Of a DNA stretch of 64,000 nucleotides, positions 29,222 to 37,221 are shown in pieces. The position numbers and the translations under genes were made by a program. The notes under the pieces are model-generated. The model was not told the origin of the DNA and did not search any database. It saw only the letters and a list, made by a program, of their open reading frames with translations. The DNA comes from Bowmanella sp. JS7-9 (GTDB taxonomy: Bacteria; Pseudomonadota; Gammaproteobacteria; Enterobacterales; Alteromonadaceae), in NCBI RefSeq assembly GCF_004329715.1, contig NZ_JXSY01000005.1, forward strand, positions 186,001-250,000. Direction: 5' to 3'. Within the stretch, counting starts at the first letter, position 1, and every line of letters starts with the position of its first letter.

Positions 29222-29728
29222 CTAAGTCTGAAAGCTTACGTATAACAAGCGATGAGTTGGTTTATGGAACATTATTACAACCGCCCCCTCTATATGATTT
29301 CTCCTCACATTGATTGACCATATTTTTGACGCAACATTGTCTGATTCCGCGTTCGTTTCCCCATCAAAGCAATTGGCTATGTCGGCCATACGCGAAGTCT
29401 GCTCTCTGGCTTCACTGAATAAAGGGTTACTTTCTTTACCAAAGATCCACTCATTTTCTGTTGGGGATTGGAACTCAAATTTTTCCAGCTGGATACAGTA
29501 ATAATCTAGATGATCCCCATTCAGAACGGGCGGTGATTGTTGACTGTAAACAACCTCAAAGTTTTGCTCGGTTGTGATGTTGCCGTGATTGAGTGTAAAT
29601 ACCGGATTTGGACTATATGACATCCCTACTGGCGTGTAGGCAAAAATAAAAAGAACCAAGACGCCACACACCAGAACGAATGAGATTCCAGACAGTATTA
29701 AATAAGTGCTTTTTAGAAATTTGATCAT
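29222..29728 (-). CDS. Hypothetical membrane-anchored protein (cassette region)
   Basis: 168 residues with one N-terminal membrane helix (residues 8-31, LILSGISFVLVCGVLVLFIFAY) and a soluble, probably periplasmic remainder with two cysteines (YYCIQ, ANCFD) that could pair. It has no recognised domain. Base composition is AT-richer than the glucan genes on either side. An attC-like site lies just upstream of it on the minus strand, but none is seen downstream, so it may be the last, truncated cassette or the native gene that bounds the array. Confidence 0.6.
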   Translation of the reverse strand: MIKFLKSTYLILSGISFVLVCGVLVLFIFAYTPVGMSYSPNPVFTLNHGNITTEQNFEVVYSQQSPPVLNGDHLDYYCIQLEKFEFQSPTENEWIFGKESNPLFSEAREQTSRMADIANCFDGETNAESDNVASKIWSINVRRNHIEGAVVIMFHKPTHRLLYVSFQT

Positions 29729-29771
29729 CGAAGAGCTAAAGGTTCCAAAGACTTATCACCCCACCGAGGGG

Positions 29772-29884
29772 CAGTAACATGTAGGTTAAAATGCGAAGCA
29801 GCTCACGTGTATTCCTCCCAGCGAACGAAGTGAGTGGCTAAATTTTTTTATTAGGCGGCACGTTAAACAATCCTTGTTTGCATG
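29772..29884 (-). repeat. Degenerate attC-like site C
   Basis: Read on the minus strand it opens with AACAAGGATTGTTTAACGTG, closely resembling site B (AACAAGGCTATTTAACACGTG). It contains an apex of the CTTCGTTCGCTGG kind flanked by CACTCAC/GTGAGC arms, and could end at GTTACTG. The R'' core does not complement the R' of site B, so this site is weaker than A and B. It separates the 168-aa and 83-aa membrane-protein genes. Confidence 0.4.
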
Positions 29885-29887
29885 CTA

Positions 29888-30139
29888 TCAGTTGCTTACA
29901 AAACTCGACAAGAACAACAAAACTGAAAGTACTAAAAGCCAAGCCGAAGCAGTATTCCGAAGTTTTAATTGTTGTGTGCTCAAACTGTTTTCTGTGTTTA
30001 AAACTACAACTTGTATAAAGTCGGTGAAACCTTCGCTAAAAAAGATAGAACCATAAATGCTGACAATTAAGCGATAGTAATAATAAACAGCTAAGCCCGC
30101 AGATATAAAGATTGAAAAAACTATTAAAACTATGCTCAT
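29888..30139 (-). CDS. Small two-helix membrane protein (cassette-borne)
   Basis: 83 residues from the ATG at 30139 (an in-frame GTG at 30151 falls inside the attC-like site). Two membrane helices are predicted: residues 2-24 (IVLIVFSIFISAGLAVYYYYRL) and about 64-82 (ASAWLLVLSVLLFLSSFV), with a loop containing FFSEGFTDF. No domain is recognised. The coding sequence starts about 15 nt after the predicted recombination point of attC-like site B, the usual spacing of an integron cassette ORF, and it is AT-rich. Function unknown. Confidence 0.55.
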   Translation of the reverse strand: MSIVLIVFSIFISAGLAVYYYYRLIVSIYGSIFFSEGFTDFIQVVVLNTENSLSTQQLKLRNTASAWLLVLSVLLFLSSFVSN

Positions 30140-30148
30140 TTCTTCTAA

Positions 30149-30235
30149 CACCTAACGCCGCCATAAACAGCGAGCAACTTGTTGCGAGTCCAGTACGGCT
30201 TGACCCACGTGTTAAATAGCCTTGTTATGAGGATC
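30149..30235 (-). repeat. attC-like recombination site B
   Basis: On the minus strand it runs from GATCCTCATAACAAGG (R'' side) to GGCGGCGTTAGGTG (R' side, a canonical GCGTTAG end), about 87 nt, with an apical GCAAC-AA-GTTGC hairpin (30174-30185). Its R'' segment TTATGAGGATC (plus-strand 30225-30235) complements the R' flank of site A (GATCCTCATTA at 30444-30454) at 10 of 11 positions. That is the relation expected when a cassette inserted between the two sites. The stop codon of the 75-aa ORF lies within it. Confidence 0.65.
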
Positions 30236-30452
30236 TGCGCAAATGAAAAAACTTAAATAAAAAGGCCAAACTAAAACATATTAAACATAGACTTATTAAG
30301 CGATCAAAATTTGCTATTTGCCCGTTGTCAGGTGATGAAAAAGTGCCTAAGAAATATAAGCCGATTGTCCATCCAACCAAAATGGGGCTGAGCTTGTCAA
30401 ACGCAAAATTAAATGCATTTTTGATGTCGTCTAACACTCTTTTGATCCTCAT
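30225..30452 (-). CDS. Small membrane protein (cassette-borne)
   Basis: 75 residues. A basic, amphipathic start (RIKRVLDDIKNAFNFAFDKL) precedes two probable membrane helices: about 22-38 (SPILVGWTIGLYFLGTF) and about 48-68 (FDRLISLCLICFSLAFLFKFF), ending in HLRRSS. The ATG is part of the R' flank of attC-like site A and the stop lies in site B, so the ORF fills its cassette entirely, as integron cassette genes do. There is no good ribosome binding site. No domain is recognised and no function is proposed. Confidence 0.55.
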   Translation of the reverse strand: MRIKRVLDDIKNAFNFAFDKLSPILVGWTIGLYFLGTFSSPDNGQIANFDRLISLCLICFSLAFLFKFFHLRRSS

Positions 30453-30522
30453 TACGCTTTAAACAGCGGAAAACACGAGCGTAGCGAATGGATTTCCGAT
30501 GATTTAACTTATTATGTGACTT
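30444..30522 (-). repeat. attC-like recombination site A
   Basis: Minus strand: R'' side AAGTCACATAATAAG, stem CGGAAA/TTTTCCG around a GCTACGCTCGT apex, R' side GCGTAATGAGG, about 79 nt. The 11-bp R'' segment TTATGTGACTT (plus-strand 30512-30522) is the exact reverse complement of AAGTCACATAA at 30841-30851, which sits at the predicted start of the same cassette behind a GTTATG core. The R' core reads GTAATG instead of GTTATG, one substitution from functional. Confidence 0.6.
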
Positions 30523-30524
30523 TG

Positions 30525-30827
30525 TCAAAGATTACTTTCTTTTGCGAAAGTAAGTTTGATTACTAAAGCGATAAGAATCAATACAGCCAAAATTGAAGTA
30601 GAAAAAACTAGGTAAATAATGCCAGTAATTATGCCAGCATCTAACTCGAAATTTATCGAATAGGCAAAAGCTAAAGAAATTGCCACACACAAAACTGTTA
30701 GCCTTTTCGCAGGAACTTGAGGAAATTTACCTATCCAATAGTTTGGAAAAGAAAGGATCGCCCAACAAGGAAGTGCACTTGTACTGATAAATATTGAAAA
30801 GAAAAGTATGGTGTACAGGCTATCCAT
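30525..30827 (-). CDS. Small membrane protein (cassette-borne)
   Basis: 100 residues from the ATG at 30827, which has TTGAGGAA about 9 nt upstream. The frame is open for another 73 codons upstream, but that part is basic, has no ribosome site and lies across the predicted cassette boundary at 30851. Three hydrophobic segments: about 3-27 (SLYTILFFSIFISTSALPCWAIL), about 40-60 (RLTVLCVAISLAFAYSINF) and about 64-92 (GIITGIIYLVFSTSILAVLILIALVIKL). Low GC, with no recognisable domain. It is probably the first cassette of the array. Function unknown. Confidence 0.6.
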   Translation of the reverse strand: MDSLYTILFFSIFISTSALPCWAILSFPNYWIGKFPQVPAKRLTVLCVAISLAFAYSINFELDAGIITGIIYLVFSTSILAVLILIALVIKLTFAKESNL

Positions 30828-30851
30828 GCCGCTATTCCTCAAGTCACATAA

Positions 30852-31046
30852 CAATTTAATAGAGAGCGATTCGCTCCTTTTTCTGCTGGTGCGTCGCTCG
30901 TTTTTCTCCTTCCGCATTTTTAACAGATCCCGTAAGTGATTGCTATACGAGGGATTTTTATCGGTTTTGCCAACAAACGCATTGATCTCAAATAACGCCT
31001 GACGCTCCCAGCGGTCTTTGCGCCAAACTGGATATCGTGCCTGCAT
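30852..31046 (-). pseudogene. Possible gene remnant upstream of the cassette array
   Basis: An open stretch of about 65 codons in frame with the next small membrane protein, beginning at the ATG at 31046, directly beside a terminator hairpin and without a ribosome binding site. The peptide is basic (RYPVWRKDRWERQ; MRKEKNERRTSRKRSES) and has no hydrophobic segment, quite unlike the membrane protein it runs into. It may be the start of a native gene interrupted by cassette insertion at the GTTATG core near 30851, or simply open non-coding DNA. No homologue is recognised. Confidence 0.3.
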
Positions 31047-31050
31047 ATAA

Positions 31051-31075
31051 AAAAGGCCGCTTAATGCGGCCTTTT
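31051..31075 (-). terminator. Rho-independent terminator after the TonB receptor
   Basis: AAAAGGCCGC-TTAAT-GCGGCCTTTT hairpin, a 10-bp stem followed on the minus strand by further T bases. It lies about 20 nt after the receptor stop and marks the right edge of the cassette region. Confidence 0.9.
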
Positions 31076-31095
31076 GTTTTCACTCAACGAATTAC

Positions 31096-34023
31096 TTAGT
31101 GAAAGGTGTAACGCGCACCCAGCACGTAACGCGGACCATACTGACGAGCAAACAAGAATTGCTCTTCAAAACGACCATAGCCACGCTCGGTTTCGTTATT
31201 GATGTTCACGCCTTCGAAGAATACCGTCAGGTTTTCATCAACGTCATAGTTGACGCTCATGTCCCACTGGCCAAAGGTATCAAATTGCGTTGCTGGATTA
31301 TCCGCAGAGCCTTGTGACTGACCCATACCTACAACGTAATCGGAACGCCATGCGTACGTTACCTTAACTGACAGACCATCCTTCTCATAAAACGTCTGGA
31401 AGTTGGCAGAATCACTGATACCAACCAGCGGGTTCTGTGGGTTTAAATCATAAGGATCATATTCCACATCACCGCTAACCAGTGTGGCGTTCACACCTAC
31501 ACCAAACCCGGTATCACCGAAAGAATGTTGTACTGCTAATTCCACACCTTCTACTGTCTTACTGTCATTCAGGTTGCGTGGTTTACTAACCAGCCAGGTA
31601 ATCAATGGATCGCCAGAAGTCGGCAGAATTTCATTGCTGGCGTTACCATACCCATTTGCGATGAGGTAATCATAAATCGCCGTATCCGTTGCCTGACCGC
31701 CATCAGCTTCGATAGCCGCAGCAGCTTCGTTCCAACGCGGACCTTTGTAGATATCGTAAAGGCCATCGAAGGTTTCTTCTGCCGCTTGCGTATCGATATA
31801 GTTTTTCACCGACTTACGGAACAAACCAATCGCTGCGTAGCTCGCTTCGTCGTAATACCACTCGAAGCTCAAATCCAGGTTGGTTGACTCATAAGGCAAC
31901 AGTGACGTATTGCCTTCCGATACGGTGCGTGAACCTAGCTTAGGACTGCCGCTGAATGAACGGCCCCCCTGCAGCAAACCAATTGGTGCGCGAGTAATGG
32001 ATTTACCCCAAGAGAAACGTGCAACCACGTCATCGGTCAAATCCACTTTAACGTCGAACATAGGCAGCAGGATGTCATACTTACCGGTAAAGTCTTGCAA
32101 TACCAGATCCGGCTGGAATTCTGTAATCCACTCAGACGCAGCTACCCACTTAACTTGAACCGGTACACGTACTTCCGCAGAGCTTGGAACAGTGGTTTCT
32201 TCATAGCGCAGACCCGCGTTAACTTGCACTAGGCGGTCTTTAAGCGAGAATTCCCACTCCGATTGCACATAGAATGAATCGGTCGTTTCTTCCACCAAAC
32301 TTTGCGAAGGTGCACCACTGTAGAAAGGGTCGATAGAATATTCGTTACCGCCCATCACATCGGCTGTCAAATAGTACAGCTGACGCGCAACCGCTTCGTC
32401 AAAGCTGAACGTGTAGTAATAGCCAGGATTGATTTCGCCATCAAACGCATCCAGCAATCCATCGGTATCATGACGGACAAACATGCTGTCTGGGAAAATT
32501 TCTGTGAATGACGGGCTGAACCCAGGACCACCACGCAGACCACTCCACGCGTTATAACCACTAAGGGTTTGTTCAGTGCGCGCCACACCAAAATCAACAC
32601 GAATTAACGGTATATCAAAGCTGTTGTTATACCAGGTAGAGTCGATTTGTAGCTGTTGAATCTCAGCACGGCCAGGAGAACGAATAAACTGGCTAAAGTT
32701 CGAATCAATCTCACTCGCCATTAATTCATTAGTACCGTTATTCCAGTTAACAAAGAAGCTCGGAATATCACCGCTGCGGAAATCGTATACTTTTGACTCT
32801 AACTGGTTAGAACCGAGAATAACCTGACCGGCACTACCTAACCCTTTGTCCTTGCCATTGTCGATTTCATTGCTGGAGTCATGATAATCCAACGACACTT
32901 TCCAATCGTCGTTTACTTCCCAAACCAGATTCAAACCGACTGAGCGTGCTTTGACGTCGGTGGTGCCGCGGCTTGCAGTAAAACTGCCGTCATCACCACT
33001 GATATCGGCGTACAATGCGGTACCATTTTCATCTAACTCGTAAGAGTTAATGTTGGCACCGAAGTTATTCCAGATCCCCCAGCCAAACGTATTGGTTCCG
33101 GTCGTTGAATCCGATGTCGTGTAATCCAGCGTAGCGGTCACATTGTCAACCGGACGATACTGGAACGTCACCTGCGCATTGGTACGCTCGCGCTCAACGT
33201 CGTTGATGCTGTAGTTCATGTCTTTAGGGAAGAATGCCGCATTGGTAATTTTACTGCGGTTATCGATCACCATGGATGGGTCTAAATCTGGCAGATCATC
33301 ATTTTCCTGCAGTACCCAGCCCTGAATGTTTGCTTCTTCGCGACGGAAAGAACGCTCCTGATGTGAGAACGATACACTCACGCCCATCTTGTCATCATTA
33401 AAGGTGTTGCTGTATACACCGGCGAACTCAGGCGTCACATCCTCCCCTGCTTCATTAGATGTGTCAAAAATACCTTTCGCAGAGAAAGAGTATTGTTGAC
33501 CAGGCTTTTGCAGAGGGCGCGAAGTGATAATGTTCACCGTCGCACCTAACCCACCGCTGGGGTTCTCAGCGCGGGCAGTTTTTTGTAACTCCAGCGTAGA
33601 AACACCTTCAGACGACAGGTTTTCCAGGTTATACGAACGGGTAAAACCTGTGCCTGGCATCTGACGGCCATTTAGTGTGACCAGATTGAATTCCGGACCA
33701 AAACCTCGCACCGTGATCTGGCTACCTTCGCCGTTTGCACGGCTAATGGTTACACCCGTAATGCGTTGCAATGATTCCGCCAGGTTGGTGTCTGGGAATT
33801 TACCCAATTCTTCCGCTGAAATCGCATCGACGATACCAGAGGATTCACGTTTTAAATCTTGTGAGCGAATTAAACTTCCGCGAATACCGCGTACTTCAAT
33901 TACTTCGGCCTCTTGGCCCTGTGCAGTTTCTGCCGGTGCTTCTTGTGCACTTGCCGGCAGAGTACCCATTAATACCGCCAGTGATGCGGCCAGTCGGGTT
34001 TTAGTAAAAATTTTAGTGTTCAT
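31096..34023 (-). CDS. TonB-dependent receptor (oligosaccharide type), with the GH16-repeat enzyme
   Basis: 975 residues. Signal peptide (LAASLAVLMGTLPASA), then the TonB-box region EVIEVRGIRGSLIRS, the plug domain (DTNLAESLQRITGVTISRANGEG, ITVRGFGPEFNLVTLNGRQMP, GLGATVNIITSRPL) and a 22-stranded barrel ending YVLGARYTFH, with a C-terminal aromatic for insertion. The wording of plug and TonB box is that of the large carbohydrate TonB-receptor family of Alteromonadales and Caulobacterales. It follows the modular GH16 gene after 73 nt on the same strand and should bring laminarin oligosaccharides through the outer membrane. Its sequence resembles the receptor at 37-40 kb, suggesting duplication. 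Confidence 0.94.
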   Translation of the reverse strand: MNTKIFTKTRLAASLAVLMGTLPASAQEAPAETAQGQEAEVIEVRGIRGSLIRSQDLKRESSGIVDAISAEELGKFPDTNLAESLQRITGVTISRANGEGSQITVRGFGPEFNLVTLNGRQMPGTGFTRSYNLENLSSEGVSTLELQKTARAENPSGGLGATVNIITSRPLQKPGQQYSFSAKGIFDTSNEAGEDVTPEFAGVYSNTFNDDKMGVSVSFSHQERSFRREEANIQGWVLQENDDLPDLDPSMVIDNRSKITNAAFFPKDMNYSINDVERERTNAQVTFQYRPVDNVTATLDYTTSDSTTGTNTFGWGIWNNFGANINSYELDENGTALYADISGDDGSFTASRGTTDVKARSVGLNLVWEVNDDWKVSLDYHDSSNEIDNGKDKGLGSAGQVILGSNQLESKVYDFRSGDIPSFFVNWNNGTNELMASEIDSNFSQFIRSPGRAEIQQLQIDSTWYNNSFDIPLIRVDFGVARTEQTLSGYNAWSGLRGGPGFSPSFTEIFPDSMFVRHDTDGLLDAFDGEINPGYYYTFSFDEAVARQLYYLTADVMGGNEYSIDPFYSGAPSQSLVEETTDSFYVQSEWEFSLKDRLVQVNAGLRYEETTVPSSAEVRVPVQVKWVAASEWITEFQPDLVLQDFTGKYDILLPMFDVKVDLTDDVVARFSWGKSITRAPIGLLQGGRSFSGSPKLGSRTVSEGNTSLLPYESTNLDLSFEWYYDEASYAAIGLFRKSVKNYIDTQAAEETFDGLYDIYKGPRWNEAAAAIEADGGQATDTAIYDYLIANGYGNASNEILPTSGDPLITWLVSKPRNLNDSKTVEGVELAVQHSFGDTGFGVGVNATLVSGDVEYDPYDLNPQNPLVGISDSANFQTFYEKDGLSVKVTYAWRSDYVVGMGQSQGSADNPATQFDTFGQWDMSVNYDVDENLTVFFEGVNINNETERGYGRFEEQFLFARQYGPRYVLGARYTFH

Positions 34024-34096
34024 GACTGCCTACTTATCTCTCAAATCTGTTTACGTTTGCGAGGGCCAGGCCCCCGCACCTGTTTACACAGCCGAA

Positions 34097-36763
34097 TTAG
34101 AACGGCGCGATTGCCATGTTATCGATTTGATACACAGCGCCTTCGCCGGTGCCCCAAGCAGGGAACACCATGATGACGTCGATCGCCGTTACATCCAGAC
34201 CAGCTGCCGCCAGAGCAGACAGAGAGAAGGTGTACGTCTGCCATTCACCTGTAACAGGATCGGCGCCTTCTGCACTGGTATTCAGATTTACTTCAACCGC
34301 GGTTGCACCGCCATCTGATTCAATCTTCAGCAGCCACGGAGCACTTGCATTGTTTGGCGCGCTAACTACTTTCATGTCGAAACGCACCACACCACCGTCA
34401 AGCAGAGCGGTTGCATCAATCGGCGCATCACCACCGCCAACCGCTGAACGGGTAATAATGCCCATTACAGTTGGCGCAGCACCGATAGCAAATTCCGCGA
34501 CGTTACCATGTGCTTCATCGGCGGCAACGATTGCAGGTGTTGAGCCACCACAGCAGTCCCAAATTACCCACCCGTCACGCGCAGCCTCGTCGAACAGCGT
34601 AAAGCTGGGTGCCGTTTCATAGATTTTGGCGTTATCAATACGGTACACCGCACCTTCACCTTGACCCCAGCCCGGGAATACCATGATGACGTCAATGGCA
34701 GTCACATCCAGGCCCGCAGCTATCAGGTCTGTCAGTTTGAATGTGTAAGTTTGCCATTCACCAGCCACTGGAGAATGCCCTTCAACGCTGGCCGTTAACG
34801 GCAGTTCAACTGCGCTTGCTGCGTTGTCTGATTCCACTTTAAAGAACCACGGCGCGGCGGCATTATTCGGCAAGCTTACTGCGCGCATTTCAAACTGGAT
34901 TACACCGTTTTCAATGATGCTGGTTGCATCAAATGGCTTGTTGCCACCACCGTTGTCCGGACGGGTAATGAAACCCATAACCGTTGGGTTTGCACCGATG
35001 CTGAATTCTGCCGTCAAGCCATGTGCTTCGTCATCCTGCGCTTCAACCGGCGTTGAACCACCACAACAATCCCACATTGGCCAGTCTGGGTTCATGCCAT
35101 CTTCAAACAGAACCAGCGACGGTGATTCCTGCGAGATTGCAACATTGGCCACACGGTAGACCGCACCATCACCCGTTCCCCAGGCAGGGAAAATCATGAT
35201 GACGTCAATGGCTGACACATCTAAACCTGCATCGGCTAACATTTGTAATGAGAACTCATAATGTTCCCACACGCCTGTTTCCGGCATGACTGCACCCTTG
35301 GCGGATGGGCCGACGTAGCCAGCAGATAAATCCAATTCAACTGCGGTTGCGCCTTCAGAACTTTCTACTTTGAACTTCCACACTGATGATGGATCATTCG
35401 GAGCACTCACCACCTTCATATCAAATTTGATACTGCCCTTTTCCAACATACCAGAGCCATCAAATGGCGCAGGCTGAGCTTCCGGGTCGGTGATAAAGGC
35501 AGAGCGGCTAATAAAGCCCATTACGGTAGGTGCACCGCCAATGGAAAACTCAACCACTTCACCCTGCTCGGCATCAGTTACCAGTGCAGGCGTAGAACCA
35601 CCGCAACAATCCCATGCAGGCCAGCTTGGATTCACCGCACCGTCAAAGATGGTCAGATTGGTAGCGCCACCGACTGAAGGCGGAGACGGGATAGGCGCAG
35701 CGCCTTCCAGCAATGCATCATCATAACTTGCATAGCCCGGACGAATCGTTTCACAGCCTTTACCCGTCATCGGATCGACTGAACATTCGTATACACGAAC
35801 ATAATCGATTTCAAACGACTGACCTTGCGCAAATGCGTCCGCGTCAATACCAGTTTCGTTGACATTAATTGGCCAGTCCCCGCCAACTGCCAAATTCAGG
35901 ATCAGGTAGAAATCCTGATCAAACGGCGCGCTGTCCCAATGTGTGGTTAATTCACCTGAAGCCTGGTCAAAATATTCTGCAAACCAGCCACGGTGTGCCA
36001 ATCCGCTTGCTTCACCTTTGCTGTTGTAACGCACTTCAGATTGACGCTGAGTCGCATAAAGGTAGCCATCCATATACCAACGGATTTCCCCTTCCTGCCA
36101 TTCGATTGCATAGGTATGGAAATCATCAGCTGGGTTGGTAGCCGGTGTGTAAGCCTTTCCGGTAATTTTATGACCCTGTGCATCTGGACCAGAGCCATAG
36201 TGCAGCGTGCCGTATATGCGGGTTTCAGGCGCATCTAAATCTGCTGCATAGGCTTTAAGGTTTACCGCTTCCATGATGTCGATTTCACCCGACTTCGGCC
36301 AACCACCGTACAATTCGTCGGTAGGCATCATCCAAAACGCCGGCCAACTGCCCTGTCCTGAGGGCAATTTGGCGCGCATTTCGATACGGCCATATTGAAA
36401 ATCGGCTTTATAGCGTGTTTGCAAACGCGCAGAGGTGTACGGTTTTTCCGCGCCTTCCTCGGCAGGTAACGCAACGATGTTTAACGTACCGTTGGCGATA
36501 AATGAATTATCCGCGCTGTCGGTATAGCACTGGGATTCGTTATTACCGCCACCAGCGCAATTGACTTCATGTGTCCATTTCTTGGCATCAATGCTAGTCC
36601 CATCAAACTCGTCACTCCACACTAATTGCCAGTCTGATACCGGCTCAGCGGGATTAACAATCTCCAGGTTAGTATTTGTTGTGGCTCCCCCGCCACAGCC
36701 CAGTAAAGTTGCCGTCGAAAGTGTGGCAAAAATACGGGAAAGTTGAGTTGCTGCGTGTTTCAT
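34097..36763 (-). CDS. GH16 laminarinase-type lipoprotein with three tandem CCGG-type binding modules
   Basis: 888 residues. Lipoprotein signal with ATLLGCGGG. GH16 domain at about 45-335: WSDEFDG, CAGGGNNESQCYT, MRAKLPSGQGSWPAFWMMP and the catalytic GEIDIMEAVN (about 158-167, Glu/Asp/Glu intact). Three repeats of about 170 residues follow (starting near 367, 549 and 718). Each has a WDCCGGSTP motif, EF.IG..PTVMGFI.R, F.MK.VS.PN, WKFKVES/WFFKVES and GLDVxAIDVIMxFPxWG.G.GAVY. They look like beta-sandwich carbohydrate-binding modules with adjacent cysteines; a relation to the ExoP domain of the GH3 enzyme is possible. It is controlled by the operators at 36828-36872. Confidence 0.93.
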   Translation of the reverse strand: MKHAATQLSRIFATLSTATLLGCGGGATTNTNLEIVNPAEPVSDWQLVWSDEFDGTSIDAKKWTHEVNCAGGGNNESQCYTDSADNSFIANGTLNIVALPAEEGAEKPYTSARLQTRYKADFQYGRIEMRAKLPSGQGSWPAFWMMPTDELYGGWPKSGEIDIMEAVNLKAYAADLDAPETRIYGTLHYGSGPDAQGHKITGKAYTPATNPADDFHTYAIEWQEGEIRWYMDGYLYATQRQSEVRYNSKGEASGLAHRGWFAEYFDQASGELTTHWDSAPFDQDFYLILNLAVGGDWPINVNETGIDADAFAQGQSFEIDYVRVYECSVDPMTGKGCETIRPGYASYDDALLEGAAPIPSPPSVGGATNLTIFDGAVNPSWPAWDCCGGSTPALVTDAEQGEVVEFSIGGAPTVMGFISRSAFITDPEAQPAPFDGSGMLEKGSIKFDMKVVSAPNDPSSVWKFKVESSEGATAVELDLSAGYVGPSAKGAVMPETGVWEHYEFSLQMLADAGLDVSAIDVIMIFPAWGTGDGAVYRVANVAISQESPSLVLFEDGMNPDWPMWDCCGGSTPVEAQDDEAHGLTAEFSIGANPTVMGFITRPDNGGGNKPFDATSIIENGVIQFEMRAVSLPNNAAAPWFFKVESDNAASAVELPLTASVEGHSPVAGEWQTYTFKLTDLIAAGLDVTAIDVIMVFPGWGQGEGAVYRIDNAKIYETAPSFTLFDEAARDGWVIWDCCGGSTPAIVAADEAHGNVAEFAIGAAPTVMGIITRSAVGGGDAPIDATALLDGGVVRFDMKVVSAPNNASAPWLLKIESDGGATAVEVNLNTSAEGADPVTGEWQTYTFSLSALAAAGLDVTAIDVIMVFPAWGTGEGAVYQIDNMAIAPF

Positions 36764-36827
36764 TCTTTCAGCCCCGATACGTTAAATCGTCTGCGCAAAC
36801 CAGTATAGCCAGCATGCACAATTTTTC

Positions 36828-36872
36828 TGTAAGCGCTTACAGTTGAACCTCATCATAATGTAAGCGCTTACA
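36828..36872. promoter_or_regulatory. Operator pair in front of the modular GH16 gene
   Basis: Two perfect 14-bp palindromes TGTAAGCGCTTACA at 36828-36841 and 36859-36872, 31 bp apart (about three helical turns), 65-110 nt upstream of the GH16 start. Same motif as at 24.0 kb. Confidence 0.9.
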
Positions 36873-37117
36873 CAAAGCTAGCGTTTCACCACCAAAACAA
36901 CAACAAATTGTTCATAAAAGGTACAAAGTGTTAACAACTCTTTCGTCGTAAGAATAAATTTTTTCGCTTCTGAATTAACCAACACGTGGATTGCACCAAT
37001 CCTCATCGCACAAGTGAACATGTAGATTACAGGTAATTAATCCAGACAAATTTAAGTTAAATAAATGTAACAATTGTAATTAATAGTTGATGTTCTTGAT
37101 GAGATCTCATAGATTGG

Positions 37118-37172
37118 TGTAAGCGCTTTCATTTCGAGCGTTTGTTTTGTCAAACAAATGTAAGCGCTTTCA
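37118..37172. promoter_or_regulatory. Operator pair in front of the TonB receptor-halogenase genes
   Basis: Two copies of TGTAAGCGCTTTCA at 37118-37131 and 37159-37172, 41 bp apart (about four helical turns), the second ending 50 nt before the receptor ATG. The 245 nt between the two operator pairs (36873-37117) are AT-rich, contain no gene and should hold the divergent promoters. Confidence 0.9.
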
Positions 37173-37221
37173 CCACATAAATCATAACAATTTCAGGCGG
37201 CCGTTCGGGGAGAACACACTG

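Noticed and set aside
28968-29225. 85-codon plus-strand frame after GH16
   Set aside because: It begins within a terminator hairpin, has no ribosome site, ends in the 9-bp repeats and shows no protein-like pattern.
29222-31046. Prophage or insertion-sequence origin of the AT-rich island
   Set aside because: No transposase, integrase or phage gene and no terminal inverted repeats or target duplication were seen; the attC-like sites explain the layout better.
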